Assembly (NCBI GenBank): GCA_945862145.1
Contig: CAMAXE010000001.1
Span: 124,001-188,000, forward strand
Direction: 5' to 3'
From: Klebsiella pneumoniae
GTDB lineage: Bacteria > Pseudomonadota > Gammaproteobacteria > Pseudomonadales > UBA5518
DNA length: 64,000 nt
Part shown: piece by piece, positions 25,484 through 35,547 of the stretch
Layout: each line of letters opens with the position of its first letter
Position numbering within the stretch: position 1 is the stretch's first letter
Made by a program: the position numbers and the translations under genes
The notes under the pieces: generated by a model
Told to the model about the DNA's origin: nothing
Databases searched by the model: none
Seen by the model: only the letters and a program-made list of their open reading frames with translations

Positions 25484-27904
25484 ATGAAAGCGATCACCAC
25501 CGCGGGTTGCACTGTCCCTCTTTTGCCCCTGCGGGATGTGGTTGTGTTCCCGCACATGGTCATTCCGCTGTTCGTGGGTCGCGAGAAGTCCATCCTCGCC
25601 CTTGAGGCTGCGATGGGCGCTGACAAGAAAATCCTGCTCGTCGCGCAGCGCAACGCCGCCGATGACGATCCGGGCGTCAAGGAGATATACGGAATCGGCA
25701 CACTGGCCAATGTGCTGCAGATGCTCAAGCTTCCCGACGGCACGGTAAAGGTCTTGGTCGAGGGCGGCGAGAGGGCGGTGATCGATAACGTGGTTGCCTC
25801 GCAAGGCTATCTGATCGCCCATGCGTCTCCACTGCGTGGCGAGGCGATTGCCGATGCCGAGGGCGATGCACTGGTCCGCAGCTGCATGCGGCTGTTCGAG
25901 CAATATGTGAACCTCGGCAAGAAAATTCCGGCTGAGGTATTGAGCGCATTGAGCGGCATAGACGAAGCCGGACGTCTGGCAGACACCATTGCGGCACACA
26001 TGTCCCTCGAACTCTCCCGCAAGCAGGAGATCCTCGAGATCGGCTCGATCGCCGATCGGGTCGAGCGACTGATGGGCATCATGGAAGGAGAGATGGAGCT
26101 CTTCCAGGTTGAGAAACGGATTCGCGGCCGCGTCAAGAAACAGATGGAAAAGAGCCAGCGCGAGTACTACCTCAACGAGCAGATGAAAGCGATCCAGAAG
26201 GAGCTGGGCGAACTGGAGGACGCACCTTCCGAACTCGAGAACCTTGAGAAGCGCATCCGCAGCGCAGGCATGGCGCGTGATGCAGAGACGAAAGCTCTCA
26301 CCGAGTTCAACAAGCTGAAAATGATGTCGCCGATGTCCGCCGAGGCCTCGGTGGTACGCAGCTACCTCGACTGGATGGTGTCGGTGCCCTGGAAGAAGCG
26401 CACCAAGCTGCGCAATGACCTTGCGCGCGCCGAAAAGATCCTCGAGGAAGACCACCACGGTCTGGAGGAGGTCAAGCAGCGGGTTCTCGAGTACCTCGCG
26501 GTGCAGAAGCGTGTGGGCAAGTCCAAAGGGTCGGTGCTGTGCTTCGTGGGGCCTCCGGGCGTCGGCAAGACCTCCCTCGGCGAGAGCATCGCGCGCGCCA
26601 CCAACCGGCAATTCGTACGCATGGCGCTCGGTGGGGTGCGCGACGAGGCGGAGATCCGCGGACACCGTCGCACCTACATCGGTTCGCTGCCCGGCAAGAT
26701 CCTGCAGAAGCTCTCGAAGGCCGGGGTGCGCAATCCGCTCTTCCTCCTCGATGAGGTGGACAAGATGGGCATGGACCACCGGGGTGACCCCGCATCGGCG
26801 CTGCTCGAGGTCCTCGATCCCGAGCAAAACCATGCCTTCAACGATCACTATCTGGAAGTGGACTACGACTTGTCCGACGTGATGTTCATCTGTACCTCCA
26901 ACTCGATGAATATTCCACCTCCACTCCTCGACCGTATGGAAGTCATCCGTCTGTCCGGTTACACCGAGGACGAGAAGAACAGCATTGCCGAGCGTTACCT
27001 GCTGCCCAAGCAGTTAAAGAACGCGGGCCTGGAGGCGGGTGAGTTGTTCATCGCGGATGGCGTAATCCTCGACATCATCCGTTACTACACGCGCGAGTCG
27101 GGCGTGCGCGGTCTCGAGCGCCAGATAGCCAAGATCTGCCGCAAGAAAGTGAAACAGCTTTCCCTGGGGGATTCCACGACTGCCGCCACTGTCACGCCTG
27201 CTACCCTCGAGAAGTACCTGGGTGTTCGCAAATACCGGCACGGCGAGGCCCCCGAGCGCAATCAGATCGGTCAGGTCACCGGACTTGCGTGGACGCAGGT
27301 CGGTGGAGAGTTGTTACCGATCGAGGCTGTGGTAGTTCCCGGGAAGGGGCGGCAGGTTAAAACCGGCTCGTTAGGCGACGTGATGCAGGAGTCTATCCAG
27401 GCGGCGTTGACGGTGGTTCGCGCGCGCGCCAAGGCGCTCGGCATCAAGCCCGACTTCCACGAGAAGTCCGATATGCACATCCACGTGCCAGAGGGCGCGA
27501 CGCCCAAGGACGGTCCCAGCGCCGGGATCGGCATGTGCACAGCGATGGTCTCTGTGCTCACCGGTATACCAGTGCGCGCCGAGGTTGCAATGACCGGCGA
27601 GATCACGCTGCGAGGACAAGTGCTTGCAATCGGGGGATTGAAGGAAAAACTGCTCGCGGCGCACCGCGGTGGCATCAGGATCGTCGTGATTCCCGAGGAA
27701 AACGAGCGTGATTTAAAAGAGATTCCGGAGAACGTGAAGCGCGATCTCGAGATACGCCCCGTACGCTGGATAGAACAGGTGCTGGATATCGCACTCGAGA
27801 CGATGCCGAAACCACTCTCCGACGAGGAGTGGAAGGCGCTGAGCGAGAAAGCGGTCTCGGAGGGCGCTCGGTCACCAGAAGACGCGAGAGTGAATACGCA
27901 TTGA
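25484..27904 (+). CDS. lon: ATP-dependent protease Lon
   Basis: Homohexameric AAA+ protease for misfolded and regulatory proteins. 806 residues. N-terminal substrate domain (about 10-200) with [20 protein letters not shown], a coiled-coil region (about 200-300), Walker [10 protein letters not shown] (about 355), and the Ser-Lys dyad with Ser in [10 protein letters not shown] (about 676) and Lys about 43 residues later in [21 protein letters not shown] site precedes ATG 25484. Confidence 0.97.
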   Translation: MKAITTAGCTVPLLPLRDVVVFPHMVIPLFVGREKSILALEAAMGADKKILLVAQRNAADDDPGVKEIYGIGTLANVLQMLKLPDGTVKVLVEGGERAVIDNVVASQGYLIAHASPLRGEAIADAEGDALVRSCMRLFEQYVNLGKKIPAEVLSALSGIDEAGRLADTIAAHMSLELSRKQEILEIGSIADRVERLMGIMEGEMELFQVEKRIRGRVKKQMEKSQREYYLNEQMKAIQKELGELEDAPSELENLEKRIRSAGMARDAETKALTEFNKLKMMSPMSAEASVVRSYLDWMVSVPWKKRTKLRNDLARAEKILEEDHHGLEEVKQRVLEYLAVQKRVGKSKGSVLCFVGPPGVGKTSLGESIARATNRQFVRMALGGVRDEAEIRGHRRTYIGSLPGKILQKLSKAGVRNPLFLLDEVDKMGMDHRGDPASALLEVLDPEQNHAFNDHYLEVDYDLSDVMFICTSNSMNIPPPLLDRMEVIRLSGYTEDEKNSIAERYLLPKQLKNAGLEAGELFIADGVILDIIRYYTRESGVRGLERQIAKICRKKVKQLSLGDSTTAATVTPATLEKYLGVRKYRHGEAPERNQIGQVTGLAWTQVGGELLPIEAVVVPGKGRQVKTGSLGDVMQESIQAALTVVRARAKALGIKPDFHEKSDMHIHVPEGATPKDGPSAGIGMCTAMVSVLTGIPVRAEVAMTGEITLRGQVLAIGGLKEKLLAAHRGGIRIVVIPEENERDLKEIPENVKRDLEIRPVRWIEQVLDIALETMPKPLSDEEWKALSEKAVSEGARSPEDARVNTH

Positions 27905-27917
27905 AGCGGTCACTTGC

Positions 27918-27948
27918 TTGACCGTCTTCAAGGGCGCTGGTGTACACT
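27918..27948 (+). promoter_or_regulatory. Probable hupB promoter
   Basis: -35 TTGACC (27918-27923), with the -10 read either as TGTACA (17-nt spacer) or TACACT (27943-27948, 19-nt spacer). It lies just after lon and gives a leader of about 65 nt. Confidence 0.45.
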
Positions 27949-28019
27949 TCGCTCCCTTTTTAGCGCGACGCAAAACACCTTCTTGCGCCGCAACCCAGCG
28001 CACACTACCGAGGCTAACT

Positions 28020-28292
28020 GTGAACAAAACCGAACTCGTCGATCTCATCGCGGACAAGGCTGATCTTTCCAAGGCTTCTGCCGCACGTGCGCTCGACGCT
28101 GCGCTTGCAGGTATCACGGCAGCGTTGCAGGCTGGAGATCAGGTGTCTCTGGTTGGCTTCGGCACCTTCGCTGTCAAGCAGCGGGCGGAGCGCCAAGGCC
28201 GCAACCCCAAAACCGGTGAAGCGCTCAGCATCGCGGCGAGCCGCGCCCCCGGATTCAAGCCCGGGAAGGTTCTCCGCGACGCCCTCAACTGA
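28020..28292 (+). CDS. hupB: DNA-binding protein HU-beta
   Basis: 90-residue histone-like protein. It starts at GTG 28020 ([14 protein letters not shown]), has [21 protein letters not shown] at the DNA-binding arm (about 46-66) and ends [10 protein letters not shown]. The lon-hupB-ppiD order is conserved in Gammaproteobacteria. A GGCGCA-CTGAA-TGCGCC hairpin (28304-28320) follows without a T-run. Confidence 0.95.
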   Translation: MNKTELVDLIADKADLSKASAARALDAALAGITAALQAGDQVSLVGFGTFAVKQRAERQGRNPKTGEALSIAASRAPGFKPGKVLRDALN

Positions 28293-28372
28293 GGGGCGTG
28301 CATGGCGCACTGAATGCGCCTGCATCACATCGTTTGATCTGACCTCGACTCAGCGACTGGAGCCGTCCCTCG

Positions 28373-30238
28373 ATGCTGCAGAAGATCCGCGACAACCTCC
28401 GAGGCACTATCGCCAAGGTCATCATCGCGGTCATCGCGGTTCCGTTTGCCGTGTTTGGCATCGAGGCGTTTTTCACCGGTGGCCCACCCAAGGTCGCCCG
28501 TGTTGGTCAGGAGAACATCAGCCAGCAGGAGCTCGAGCAGGCAATCGAATTGCAACGGCGTCGCGTGTTGGGTAATGCACAAGAGAGCATCGATCCCGCG
28601 GAACTTGAAGACGCCAAACTCCGCGGCCCGGTGCTCGACTCCCTGATAGAGCGAAAGCTCCTCGGGCAGGTCGCAGCCCATAGCGGCTTTCGAGCCGGAG
28701 AAGGGCTGATCGATCGCATCATTCTCGATGATCAAAGCTTCAGCGAAAACGGCAAGTTCTCGCAGGAGCGCTTCCAGGGCATCCTCGCCAGCAATGGCCT
28801 GAGTCCCGCGTCATATCGGAGTCTGCTTCGCGAAGAGGTCCTGATCAATCAGGTTCTTGGTGGTCTTGCCACCAGTGATTTCGCGACCGAGGACGAGATC
28901 CGCGAGGTCGCTCGCATCACGCAGCAAAGCGTCGATGTCAGGTATATCAAGGTTCCTTTGGACACCAAATCTCCCGCGCCAGAGGTTCCCGCTGACCGGG
29001 TCAGCAGTTACTTCTCAGCGAACGCTGCAGACTTCCGGACGCCGGAGTCTGCGGGCTTCGACTATCTTGAATTGCGGATCGAGGATCTTTACGCGGCAGT
29101 GGACGCGGGGCAAGTCAAGGCCGCCTACGAGGCAAGGCTCGCCGATTACAAGAACGCAACCGAGCGTCATGCGGCACACATCATGATTTCCTCGCTAGAT
29201 GACGACAAGGCCAAGTCGCGTCTCGTTGATTTGCGGGGCGAACTCCTCAAAGGCGCGGATTTCGTGGCGCTTGCCAGTCAGAATTCGGAGGACGTCGGCT
29301 CGGCCCAGAGCGGCGGCGACCTTGGCTATTCCAGCGGAGATGCTTTTCCGGCCGAATTCGAGAGTGCACTTGCCGGGCTGGAGCCCGGAGAGGTCTCGGA
29401 GCCGCTTCGTACCGAGTCTGGCTGGCACATCGTCAAGCTTCTCGATGTGCGGGCCAAGGAAGCACCAACGCTCGCCGAGCTTCGCTCTGGGATCGAGGCC
29501 GAGATCAAGGCTCGCGTTGCCAAGCCGGTTTTCGTCGAGCGCTCGGAGCAACTCGCCGACCTGACATTTAATTCCGAGGGTCTCGATGAGGCCGCCAAGG
29601 CGCTTGGCACCGTGGTGCGGCATGGTCCGGTGATCAGCAGGCGCGGTGGTGAAGGGCTTTTTGCGGATGCGCGCCTTATCAGTGCGGCCTTTGGTGATGA
29701 TGTGTTGAAGTCCGGCCAGAACAGCGAAGTAATCGAGATCGACGACACGCACGCTGTGGTGCTGAGACTGCGCGAGCATCAACCCGAGCGCCAGCAGGAA
29801 GCAGCCGAGGTGGAGCCTCAGATCCGTGCGGTGTTGGGTGAGGCTATTCGTCGTGAACAGGCCGTCGCGCGCGCCGAGAGCCTGCTGCGCGAGGTGTCAG
29901 CCGGAACCGCCATGGAGCAACTGGCCAGCCGTGACTCCCTCGAGTGGCAGGTCGCACTGGCGCACCGTCGCGGCGCCTCAGAGGTGCCACGTGAAATGAG
30001 CGATGCTGTGTTCTCCATCAGCCGGGCGCCAGGGGCTTCGAGTAGCGGCACGGTCGTGCTGCCGGCGGGCGATGTGGTGATCTTCCAGACCTCGAACTTC
30101 AAGGAAGGCGATCTCGCAGCCATTCCGTCGGAACAGCAGGGCTCGCTTCGCGGCATGCTGGCGCAGTCCCGCGGTGCCGCCACGGCTGCGCACTACCGGG
30201 AACGACTTCGCGCCAGCGCCGATGTGGAGTTGCTCTGA
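28373..30238 (+). CDS. ppiD: Periplasmic folding chaperone PpiD
   Basis: Inner-membrane-anchored chaperone near the Sec translocon. 621 residues. A single N-terminal membrane segment (about 14-34, IIAVIAVPFAVFG), a SurA_N-like chaperone region, one PpiC parvulin domain (about 265-365; HAAHIMI, GGDLGY, SGWHIVKL) and a C-terminal chaperone part. The length is typical. It ends 2 nt before the phosphopantetheinyl transferase. Confidence 0.94.
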   Translation: MLQKIRDNLRGTIAKVIIAVIAVPFAVFGIEAFFTGGPPKVARVGQENISQQELEQAIELQRRRVLGNAQESIDPAELEDAKLRGPVLDSLIERKLLGQVAAHSGFRAGEGLIDRIILDDQSFSENGKFSQERFQGILASNGLSPASYRSLLREEVLINQVLGGLATSDFATEDEIREVARITQQSVDVRYIKVPLDTKSPAPEVPADRVSSYFSANAADFRTPESAGFDYLELRIEDLYAAVDAGQVKAAYEARLADYKNATERHAAHIMISSLDDDKAKSRLVDLRGELLKGADFVALASQNSEDVGSAQSGGDLGYSSGDAFPAEFESALAGLEPGEVSEPLRTESGWHIVKLLDVRAKEAPTLAELRSGIEAEIKARVAKPVFVERSEQLADLTFNSEGLDEAAKALGTVVRHGPVISRRGGEGLFADARLISAAFGDDVLKSGQNSEVIEIDDTHAVVLRLREHQPERQQEAAEVEPQIRAVLGEAIRREQAVARAESLLREVSAGTAMEQLASRDSLEWQVALAHRRGASEVPREMSDAVFSISRAPGASSSGTVVLPAGDVVIFQTSNFKEGDLAAIPSEQQGSLRGMLAQSRGAATAAHYRERLRASADVELL

Positions 30239-30240
30239 GG

Positions 30241-31038
30241 TTGCGGATACCTCTGCTGGACGCCTCGCGTTCGCCGGTTGACGCGCCCGTTCTCTGGGTC
30301 TGCGACAGTGCGGAGATCTCTGATCAGTCATTGCTCGACCGTTATCGGCAATTGCTCGACCCGGTCGAACTTGCCAGGCTGGAGAGGTTCCGTTTCGCCA
30401 CAGATCGGCACCTGTTTCTCGTCAGTCACGCGCTGCTGCGTTGCGTCCTTGCTCGGAGCCTCGGTCGGGAGCCGGAGTCGCTTGGCTTTGAGTGTGGTGC
30501 CCACGGGAAGCCCCGGCTCTCAGGCCAAGACTCCGCATCCGCCGCGCTGGCATTCAACCTCTCGCATTCCGGTGGACAGGCTGTCGTGGCCGTGCAGGCA
30601 GGCGCGGCGGCGATCGGCGTCGATATCGAATCCCACCGCCCGGAGCGGCGCTTCGATGCGATTGCCCAGCGCTTTTTCTCGCCAGAGGAGGTAGCCGCCC
30701 TGCGCGCACTACAGGCTGATGCGCGCAGCGAGCGTTTCTTCGACCTGTGGACGCTGAAGGAGGCCTACATCAAGGCCCGTGGTATGGGATTGCAGTTGCC
30801 GCTGGGTGACTTCGGTTTTTCTTTTCAGGGAGACACCGTGCTGTTCAGCGCGAAAGCATCGCTCGATCCCGCGCCATGGCGGTGGCGGTTCTGGTGTGCG
30901 CGACTCGCGGGTAACTTCAGTGTGTCTGTTGCGGTCGAATCCGGCCCCGTGGTCTGCGAGCCGCAGCTTATGCGGATGATTCCGTTACGGGAAAGTGTCG
31001 CGATTTCGGCAGGCAACCGGATCGGCTATAGCCGGTAA
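30241..31038 (+). CDS. 4'-phosphopantetheinyl transferase (Sfp type)
   Basis: Transfers phosphopantetheine from CoA to carrier proteins. 265 residues. It has the CoA/metal motif IGVDIESHRP (about 120-129) and FDLWTLKEAYIKARGMGL (about 165-182) with Trp, Lys-Glu and the second Lys; NLSHSGG lies upstream. The start is a TTG at 30241 because no ATG or GTG precedes the conserved part. No NRPS or PKS is nearby, so it may serve AcpP or a lysine-biosynthesis-type carrier, as in pseudomonads with a single PPTase. It appears cotranscribed with ppiD. Confidence 0.87.
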   Translation: MRIPLLDASRSPVDAPVLWVCDSAEISDQSLLDRYRQLLDPVELARLERFRFATDRHLFLVSHALLRCVLARSLGREPESLGFECGAHGKPRLSGQDSASAALAFNLSHSGGQAVVAVQAGAAAIGVDIESHRPERRFDAIAQRFFSPEEVAALRALQADARSERFFDLWTLKEAYIKARGMGLQLPLGDFGFSFQGDTVLFSAKASLDPAPWRWRFWCARLAGNFSVSVAVESGPVVCEPQLMRMIPLRESVAISAGNRIGYSR

Positions 31039-31133
31039 TTACTCCGCAAGGCGCCGGGTGATGCCCGGTGGCCGGATCGTTACCATACGACCCCTGAAGC
31101 CGCAGTAGTCAGTTATTGAAAGGAGAGCCTGGC

Positions 31134-32315
31134 ATGTTCAGGATTCGCACGTACAACCAGATCTCGGTGCGTGGTCTGGAGCGGTTTCCCCGTGACAGCT
31201 ACGAGATCGCGAGCGAGATCGGCTCGGCAGACGCCTTGTTGTTGCGCAGTCACACGCTTCAAGTCGAGCAGATACAGGCATCTGTTCGAGCCGTCGCCCG
31301 GGCCGGAGCCGGTGTGAATAACATTCCCGTTGAGGCCTGCACGGCGCGTGGTATTCCCGTGTTCAACACGCCCGGTGCCAATGCCAATGCCGTGAAGGAG
31401 TTGGTCGCCGCGGGCCTGCTGCTGGCTTCGCGGGGCATCGTGGAGGGTGTCGGCTACGTCAATTCCCTGGCAGCGGACATGCCTGCTGCAGAGATGAGCA
31501 AACAGCTCGAGGTCGAGAAAAAGCGTTTCGCCGGCAATGAATTGTATGGCCGTACCCTGGGTGTGGTGGGCCTTGGCGCGATCGGCAGCCTGGTCGCCAA
31601 ACTGGGGCTCGATCTCGGGATGGATGTCATCGGTTACGACCCTGCGCTTTCTGTCGAAGCCGCGTGGCGGCTTCCTGGCGAGGTGAGGCGCATGGAGAAC
31701 ATCGGCGCACTTTTCGCAAGGGCGGATTTCGTCAGCTTGCACCTGCCAGTGCTGGAGAGCACGCGCAACCTGATTGGTGCCGACACCCTCGCACAGGCGC
31801 GGCAAGGAGCTTGCCTCCTCAATTTCGCGCGAGAGGAAATTGTCGATCTCGACGCCCTGATCGGGGCGCTCTCGCAGGGGCGTTTGCGCCGTTACGTCGC
31901 GGATTTCCCGCATCCCCGCCTGGTTGGGCGCAGTGACTGCATCCTCATGCCTCACATCGGCGCGAGCACTGAAGAAGCCGAGGAAAACTGCGCGATGATG
32001 GCTGCCGATCAGTTGCGCGCTTTCCTGGAGCACGGCAACGTTCGCAACGCCGTCAACTTTCCCACGCTGGAGCTCGAGCGCACCGGGGGTTGCCGCATCG
32101 CGGTGGCCAACCTCAACGTGCCGGGCGTGCTGGGACATATTCTCTCGATTCTCGCCGATGCGCGTATCAACGTGATCGACATGCTGAACAAGAGTCGCGA
32201 GAACGTCGCCTACAACCTGATTGACGTCGAAGGCGAGCCCGCCGACGCCGTGATGCATGCCATATCCGGGGTTGATGGCGTGATCAACGTCCGGCTCATT
32301 CCGCCGTCTCGCTGA
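31134..32315 (+). CDS. serA: D-3-phosphoglycerate dehydrogenase
   Basis: First enzyme of serine synthesis. 393 residues with an NAD domain (VVGLGAIGSLVAK, about 148-160), the catalytic Arg in NFAREEIVD (about 233), Glu/His in the FPHPRL and LMPHIGAST regions (about 260-280), and a C-terminal ACT domain (VPGVLGHILSILADARINV) for possible serine feedback. An AAAGGAGAG site (31119-31127) precedes ATG 31134. A short CCGGG-TGATG-CCCGG hairpin lies about 65 nt upstream. Confidence 0.93.
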   Translation: MFRIRTYNQISVRGLERFPRDSYEIASEIGSADALLLRSHTLQVEQIQASVRAVARAGAGVNNIPVEACTARGIPVFNTPGANANAVKELVAAGLLLASRGIVEGVGYVNSLAADMPAAEMSKQLEVEKKRFAGNELYGRTLGVVGLGAIGSLVAKLGLDLGMDVIGYDPALSVEAAWRLPGEVRRMENIGALFARADFVSLHLPVLESTRNLIGADTLAQARQGACLLNFAREEIVDLDALIGALSQGRLRRYVADFPHPRLVGRSDCILMPHIGASTEEAEENCAMMAADQLRAFLEHGNVRNAVNFPTLELERTGGCRIAVANLNVPGVLGHILSILADARINVIDMLNKSRENVAYNLIDVEGEPADAVMHAISGVDGVINVRLIPPSR

Positions 32316-32322
32316 CGCCCCG

Positions 32323-32805
32323 ATGGCTGCCCCTGGTCCGCGCTCCCCGGCACGCCGCCCTGCGGATTTCGCCATAGACGGGGAGGGCGCCTGGCTCTAT
32401 CGCGGAAGCCCGATTCGACGCGAGCCTCTGGTGCGGATGCTGGCGGGTATGCTGGCACGGGCGGGTGATGGATTCGTGCTGCTGACGCCTGATCAGACGC
32501 TGCGCGTTGATGTTGCGGACGCGCCCTTTCTTGTCACGGACTGTGATCTGGACGAGGCCGCTGGCGAGCGTCGTATCTGGTTCAGCAGCAGCCTTGGCGA
32601 GCGCGTCCCCCTTGATGCCGAGCATCCGCTCGTGATGCGCAGTAGCCCTGACGGGCAGCTTAAAGCCTATGTCAGGCTGCGCGATGGCCTGGATGCGATG
32701 CTGCACCGCAATGTTTTCTACCGCCTGGCCGAACTGGCAACCGGCCCGGAGTTGGATGGGCCCGCGGGACTCCTCAGCTGCGGACTCTTCTTTCCCCTCG
32801 AGTGA
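32323..32805 (+). CDS. DUF1285 protein
   Basis: 160-residue cytoplasmic protein of unknown function. It has the family pattern FAIDGEGAWLYRGSPIRREPLVRM (split here as residues 17-40), LLTPDQTLRVDVADAPF and ARVLRDGLDAML-like RLRDGLDAMLHRNVFYRL near the C-terminus, as in pseudomonad DUF1285 proteins. It lies 7 nt after serA, so it is likely cotranscribed. It has no catalytic motif that I can name. Confidence 0.8.
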   Translation: MAAPGPRSPARRPADFAIDGEGAWLYRGSPIRREPLVRMLAGMLARAGDGFVLLTPDQTLRVDVADAPFLVTDCDLDEAAGERRIWFSSSLGERVPLDAEHPLVMRSSPDGQLKAYVRLRDGLDAMLHRNVFYRLAELATGPELDGPAGLLSCGLFFPLE

Positions 32806-32853
32806 CCAGCCTCCGGCAGGGTTCCCGTTCCTCCCGAGCGGTCAGGCACCCCA

Positions 32854-34500
32854 TCACATATTGGGATAATTCGGCCCGCCGGTACCCTCCGGCGTGACCC
32901 ACACGATGTTCTGCGTCGGGTCCTTGATGTCGCAGGTCTTGCAGTGAACGCAGTTCTGGGCGTTTATCTGGAAGCGTCTCGAACCGTCGGCTTCCGCAAC
33001 CACCTCGTAGACGCCCGCCGGGCAGTAGCGCTGCGCGGGCTCGTCGTAGAGCGGCAGGTTGTGGCGGATCGGGACCGCAGGATCCTTCAGCGTCAGATGG
33101 CAGGGCTGGTCTTCCTCGTGATTGGTGTTCGCGAGATAGACCGAGGATAGCCTGTCAAAGCTGAGCACTCCGTCCGGCTTCGGGTAGCTGATAGGACGGC
33201 ATTGCGCGGAGGGCTTGAGTTGCGCATGGTCCGGTGTGGTATCGCTGAAGGTCCAGGGCACCTTGCCTTTGAACAGGTTGATGTCCAGGAAGGCATAAGC
33301 GGAACCCAGGATGTTTCCGAATTTGTGCTGCGCCGGACCGAAATTGCGCTGGGTGTGCAGTTCGCGTCCGGCCCACGAGCCGAGGAAGGCCTCGGTGTAG
33401 CTGCTGATCTCCTCTCCGGCATGACCCGACTCGGCGATCGCCCGGTGCACGGCTTCCGCTGCAACCATGCCGCTCTTCATCGCCGTGTGGGAACCCTTGA
33501 TCTTGGCAAAGTTAAGCGTGCCGGCATCACAGCCGATCAGGAGTCCTCCGGGGAAGCTCATTTTCGGCAGTGATTGCAAGCCGCCTTTGGCGATGGCGCG
33601 TGCGCCATACGAAATGCGCTTGCCACCCTCGAGATATTGCCGGACCAGGGGATGCTGCTTGTAGCGCTGGAACTCGTCGAAGGGACTGATGGCGGGATTG
33701 CTGTAACCGAGATCGGTGATCAGACCGATCGACACGAGGTTTCCCTCGAGATGGTAGAGGAAGCTGCCGCCGTGGGCACCGCTCTGCTGCAGTGGCCAGC
33801 CGGCCGTGTGCATCACCAAGCCCGGGCGATGCTTCTGCGCGTCGATTTCCCAGAGTTCCTTGATGCCGAGGCCGTAGTGCTGTGGGTCGCGACCCGCATC
33901 GAGTGCGAAGCGGCTGATCAACTGCTTGCCCAGATGGCCGCGACAGCCTTCAGCAAACAGCGTGTACTTGGCGTGGAGTTCCATGCCCGGGGTGAAGCTG
34001 CCCTTGGGGTTGCCGTCAGCACCGACGCCGGCATCCCCGGTGGCGACCCCTTTTACGCGACCGTCCTCATGGAACAGGACCTCTGCCGCGGCAAAGCCGG
34101 GGTAGATCTCGGCGCCGAGCGCCTCGGCCTGCTGCCCGAGCCAGCGGCACAGGTTGCCGAGGCTGATGATGTAGTTGCCCTCGTTATGCATGGTGCTCGG
34201 CACCATGAAACCCGGGACGCGCATGCCCGAGGTCTCGTTGCGCAGCACGAAGATCGCGTCCGTCGCCACCGGTGTGTTGAGCGGCGCGCCCTGCGCCGCC
34301 CAGTCGGGGAACAACTCGTTCAGTGCGGTGGGCTCGAATATGGCGCCCGACAGGATGTGGGCTCCCACCTCGGAGCCTTTCTCCACTACGCAGACACTGA
34401 TGTCCTGAGAAAGTTGGCGAAGCCGACAGGCAGCGGCAAGGCCGGCAGGGCCCGCGCCGACGATGACGACATCGAATTCCATGGATTCCCGATTGCTCAC
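32854..34500 (-). CDS. etfD: Electron-transfer flavoprotein-ubiquinone oxidoreductase
   Basis: Membrane-associated enzyme passing electrons from ETF to ubiquinone. 548 residues. FAD motif VVIVGAGPAGLAAACRL (about 10-26), a ubiquinone-binding region, and a 4Fe-4S C-terminal domain with CHLTLKDP, CPAGVYEV and NCVHCKTCDIKDPTQN. It ends GTGGPNYPNM, as usual for the family. GTG 34500 is chosen because AGAGGT lies 8-9 nt upstream; ATG 34482 is the alternative. It is divergent from etfBA, its electron donor. Confidence 0.95.
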   Translation of the reverse strand: MSNRESMEFDVVIVGAGPAGLAAACRLRQLSQDISVCVVEKGSEVGAHILSGAIFEPTALNELFPDWAAQGAPLNTPVATDAIFVLRNETSGMRVPGFMVPSTMHNEGNYIISLGNLCRWLGQQAEALGAEIYPGFAAAEVLFHEDGRVKGVATGDAGVGADGNPKGSFTPGMELHAKYTLFAEGCRGHLGKQLISRFALDAGRDPQHYGLGIKELWEIDAQKHRPGLVMHTAGWPLQQSGAHGGSFLYHLEGNLVSIGLITDLGYSNPAISPFDEFQRYKQHPLVRQYLEGGKRISYGARAIAKGGLQSLPKMSFPGGLLIGCDAGTLNFAKIKGSHTAMKSGMVAAEAVHRAIAESGHAGEEISSYTEAFLGSWAGRELHTQRNFGPAQHKFGNILGSAYAFLDINLFKGKVPWTFSDTTPDHAQLKPSAQCRPISYPKPDGVLSFDRLSSVYLANTNHEEDQPCHLTLKDPAVPIRHNLPLYDEPAQRYCPAGVYEVVAEADGSRRFQINAQNCVHCKTCDIKDPTQNIVWVTPEGTGGPNYPNM

Positions 34501-34691
34501 GTACTCGACCTCTCTGTTTTCCGTTTGCGCTGGGCGTGCCTGTGGCCCCTCGGCGCTGGGCGGCGGCGACCGTTGGCAGTCTCAGTTTCACTGTTGGTGC
34601 CGCGCGCGAGCCGGCATTCCAAGGATACTGCAAGTCTCCGCGCGGCGGACCCGCATATCGGTAGCATTGCCGATCTTGGGTGGTGTCGCCA

Positions 34692-34720
34692 TTGACCTGC
34701 CCGCGGTCAGTTCGGAGAAT
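34692..34720 (+). promoter_or_regulatory. Sigma-70 promoter for etfBA
   Basis: -35 TTGACC (34692-34697), 17-nt spacer, -10 GAGAAT (34715-34720), giving a leader of about 70 nt before etfB. Confidence 0.5.
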
Positions 34721-34745
34721 ACCGGTGTCTCGCGGAGGGTGCCTC

Positions 34746-34767
34746 GCACCCGTTTTTTCGCGGGTGC
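34746..34767 (+). promoter_or_regulatory. Hairpin with T-rich loop in the etfB leader
   Basis: GCACCCG/CGGGTGC stem with loop TTTTTTCG, between the predicted start and the etfB ribosome site (GGAGAG). It could act on mRNA stability or as an attenuator. The rest of the 297-nt divergent gap shows no gene. Confidence 0.35.
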
Positions 34768-34797
34768 ACAGACCCCTCAGTTTCGATCGGAGAGTCC

Positions 34798-35547
34798 ATG
34801 AAAGTTCTCGTAGCGGTAAAGCGCGTCGTCGACTACAACGTCAAGGTGCGACCGAAGAGTGACGGTTCGGGTATTGACCTGAACAACGTAAAAATGTCCA
34901 TCAACCCGTTCTGCGAAATCGCCGTCGAGGAAGCCGTGCGACTGCGCGAGAAAGGTGTCGCGACCGAGGTCATTGCCGTGTCTCTGGGAGACAAGGCCTG
35001 CCAGGAGCAGATACGCACCGCGCTTGCGCTGGGCGCGGACCGCGGCATCCTGATCGAGACCGACGTCGAGCTGCAGCCTCTTGCGGTCGCCAAGCTGCTG
35101 GCAGCCGTGATCGAGCGCGAGGGCATTGCATTCGCCATCCTCGGCAAACAGTCGATTGACGGCGACAACAACCAGACCGGACAGATGCTCGCCGCGCTCG
35201 CCGGGATGTCGCAGGCGACCTTCGCCTCCAAGCTCGATATCGCCGATGGCAAAGCCATCGTGACCCGTGAAGTCGATGGCGGGATGCAGACGTTGGAGCT
35301 CACGCTCCCTGCACTTATCACCACCGACCTCAGACTGAATGAGCCGCGCTACGCGTCGCTGCCGAACATCATGAAGGCGAAGAAGAAGCAGCTCGATACG
35401 CTGACACCCGCCGAACTCGGCGTGGATGTCACGCCCCGCGTGAAAACGCTCAAGGTCTCGCCGCCGCCTGAGCGCAAGGCCGGCATCAAGGTGGGTTCCG
35501 TCGCGGAACTCGTCGACAAACTCCGCAACGAAGCTAAGGTGATCTGA
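34798..35547 (+). CDS. etfB: Electron-transfer flavoprotein subunit beta
   Basis: 249-residue ETF small subunit holding AMP. It has [18 protein letters not shown], the family signature region around [10 protein letters not shown], and [16 protein letters not shown] (about 117-132). It accepts electrons with EtfA from acyl-CoA and related dehydrogenases. The stop overlaps the etfA ATG (TGATG). Confidence 0.96.
   Translation: MKVLVAVKRVVDYNVKVRPKSDGSGIDLNNVKMSINPFCEIAVEEAVRLREKGVATEVIAVSLGDKACQEQIRTALALGADRGILIETDVELQPLAVAKLLAAVIEREGIAFAILGKQSIDGDNNQTGQMLAALAGMSQATFASKLDIADGKAIVTREVDGGMQTLELTLPALITTDLRLNEPRYASLPNIMKAKKKQLDTLTPAELGVDVTPRVKTLKVSPPPERKAGIKVGSVAELVDKLRNEAKVI

Noticed and set aside
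25379-26848. 489-codon minus-strand frame opposite lon
   Set aside because: Antisense shadow; lon is intact and full length on the plus strand.
31113-32375. 420-codon minus-strand frame opposite serA
   Set aside because: Antisense shadow without family motifs.
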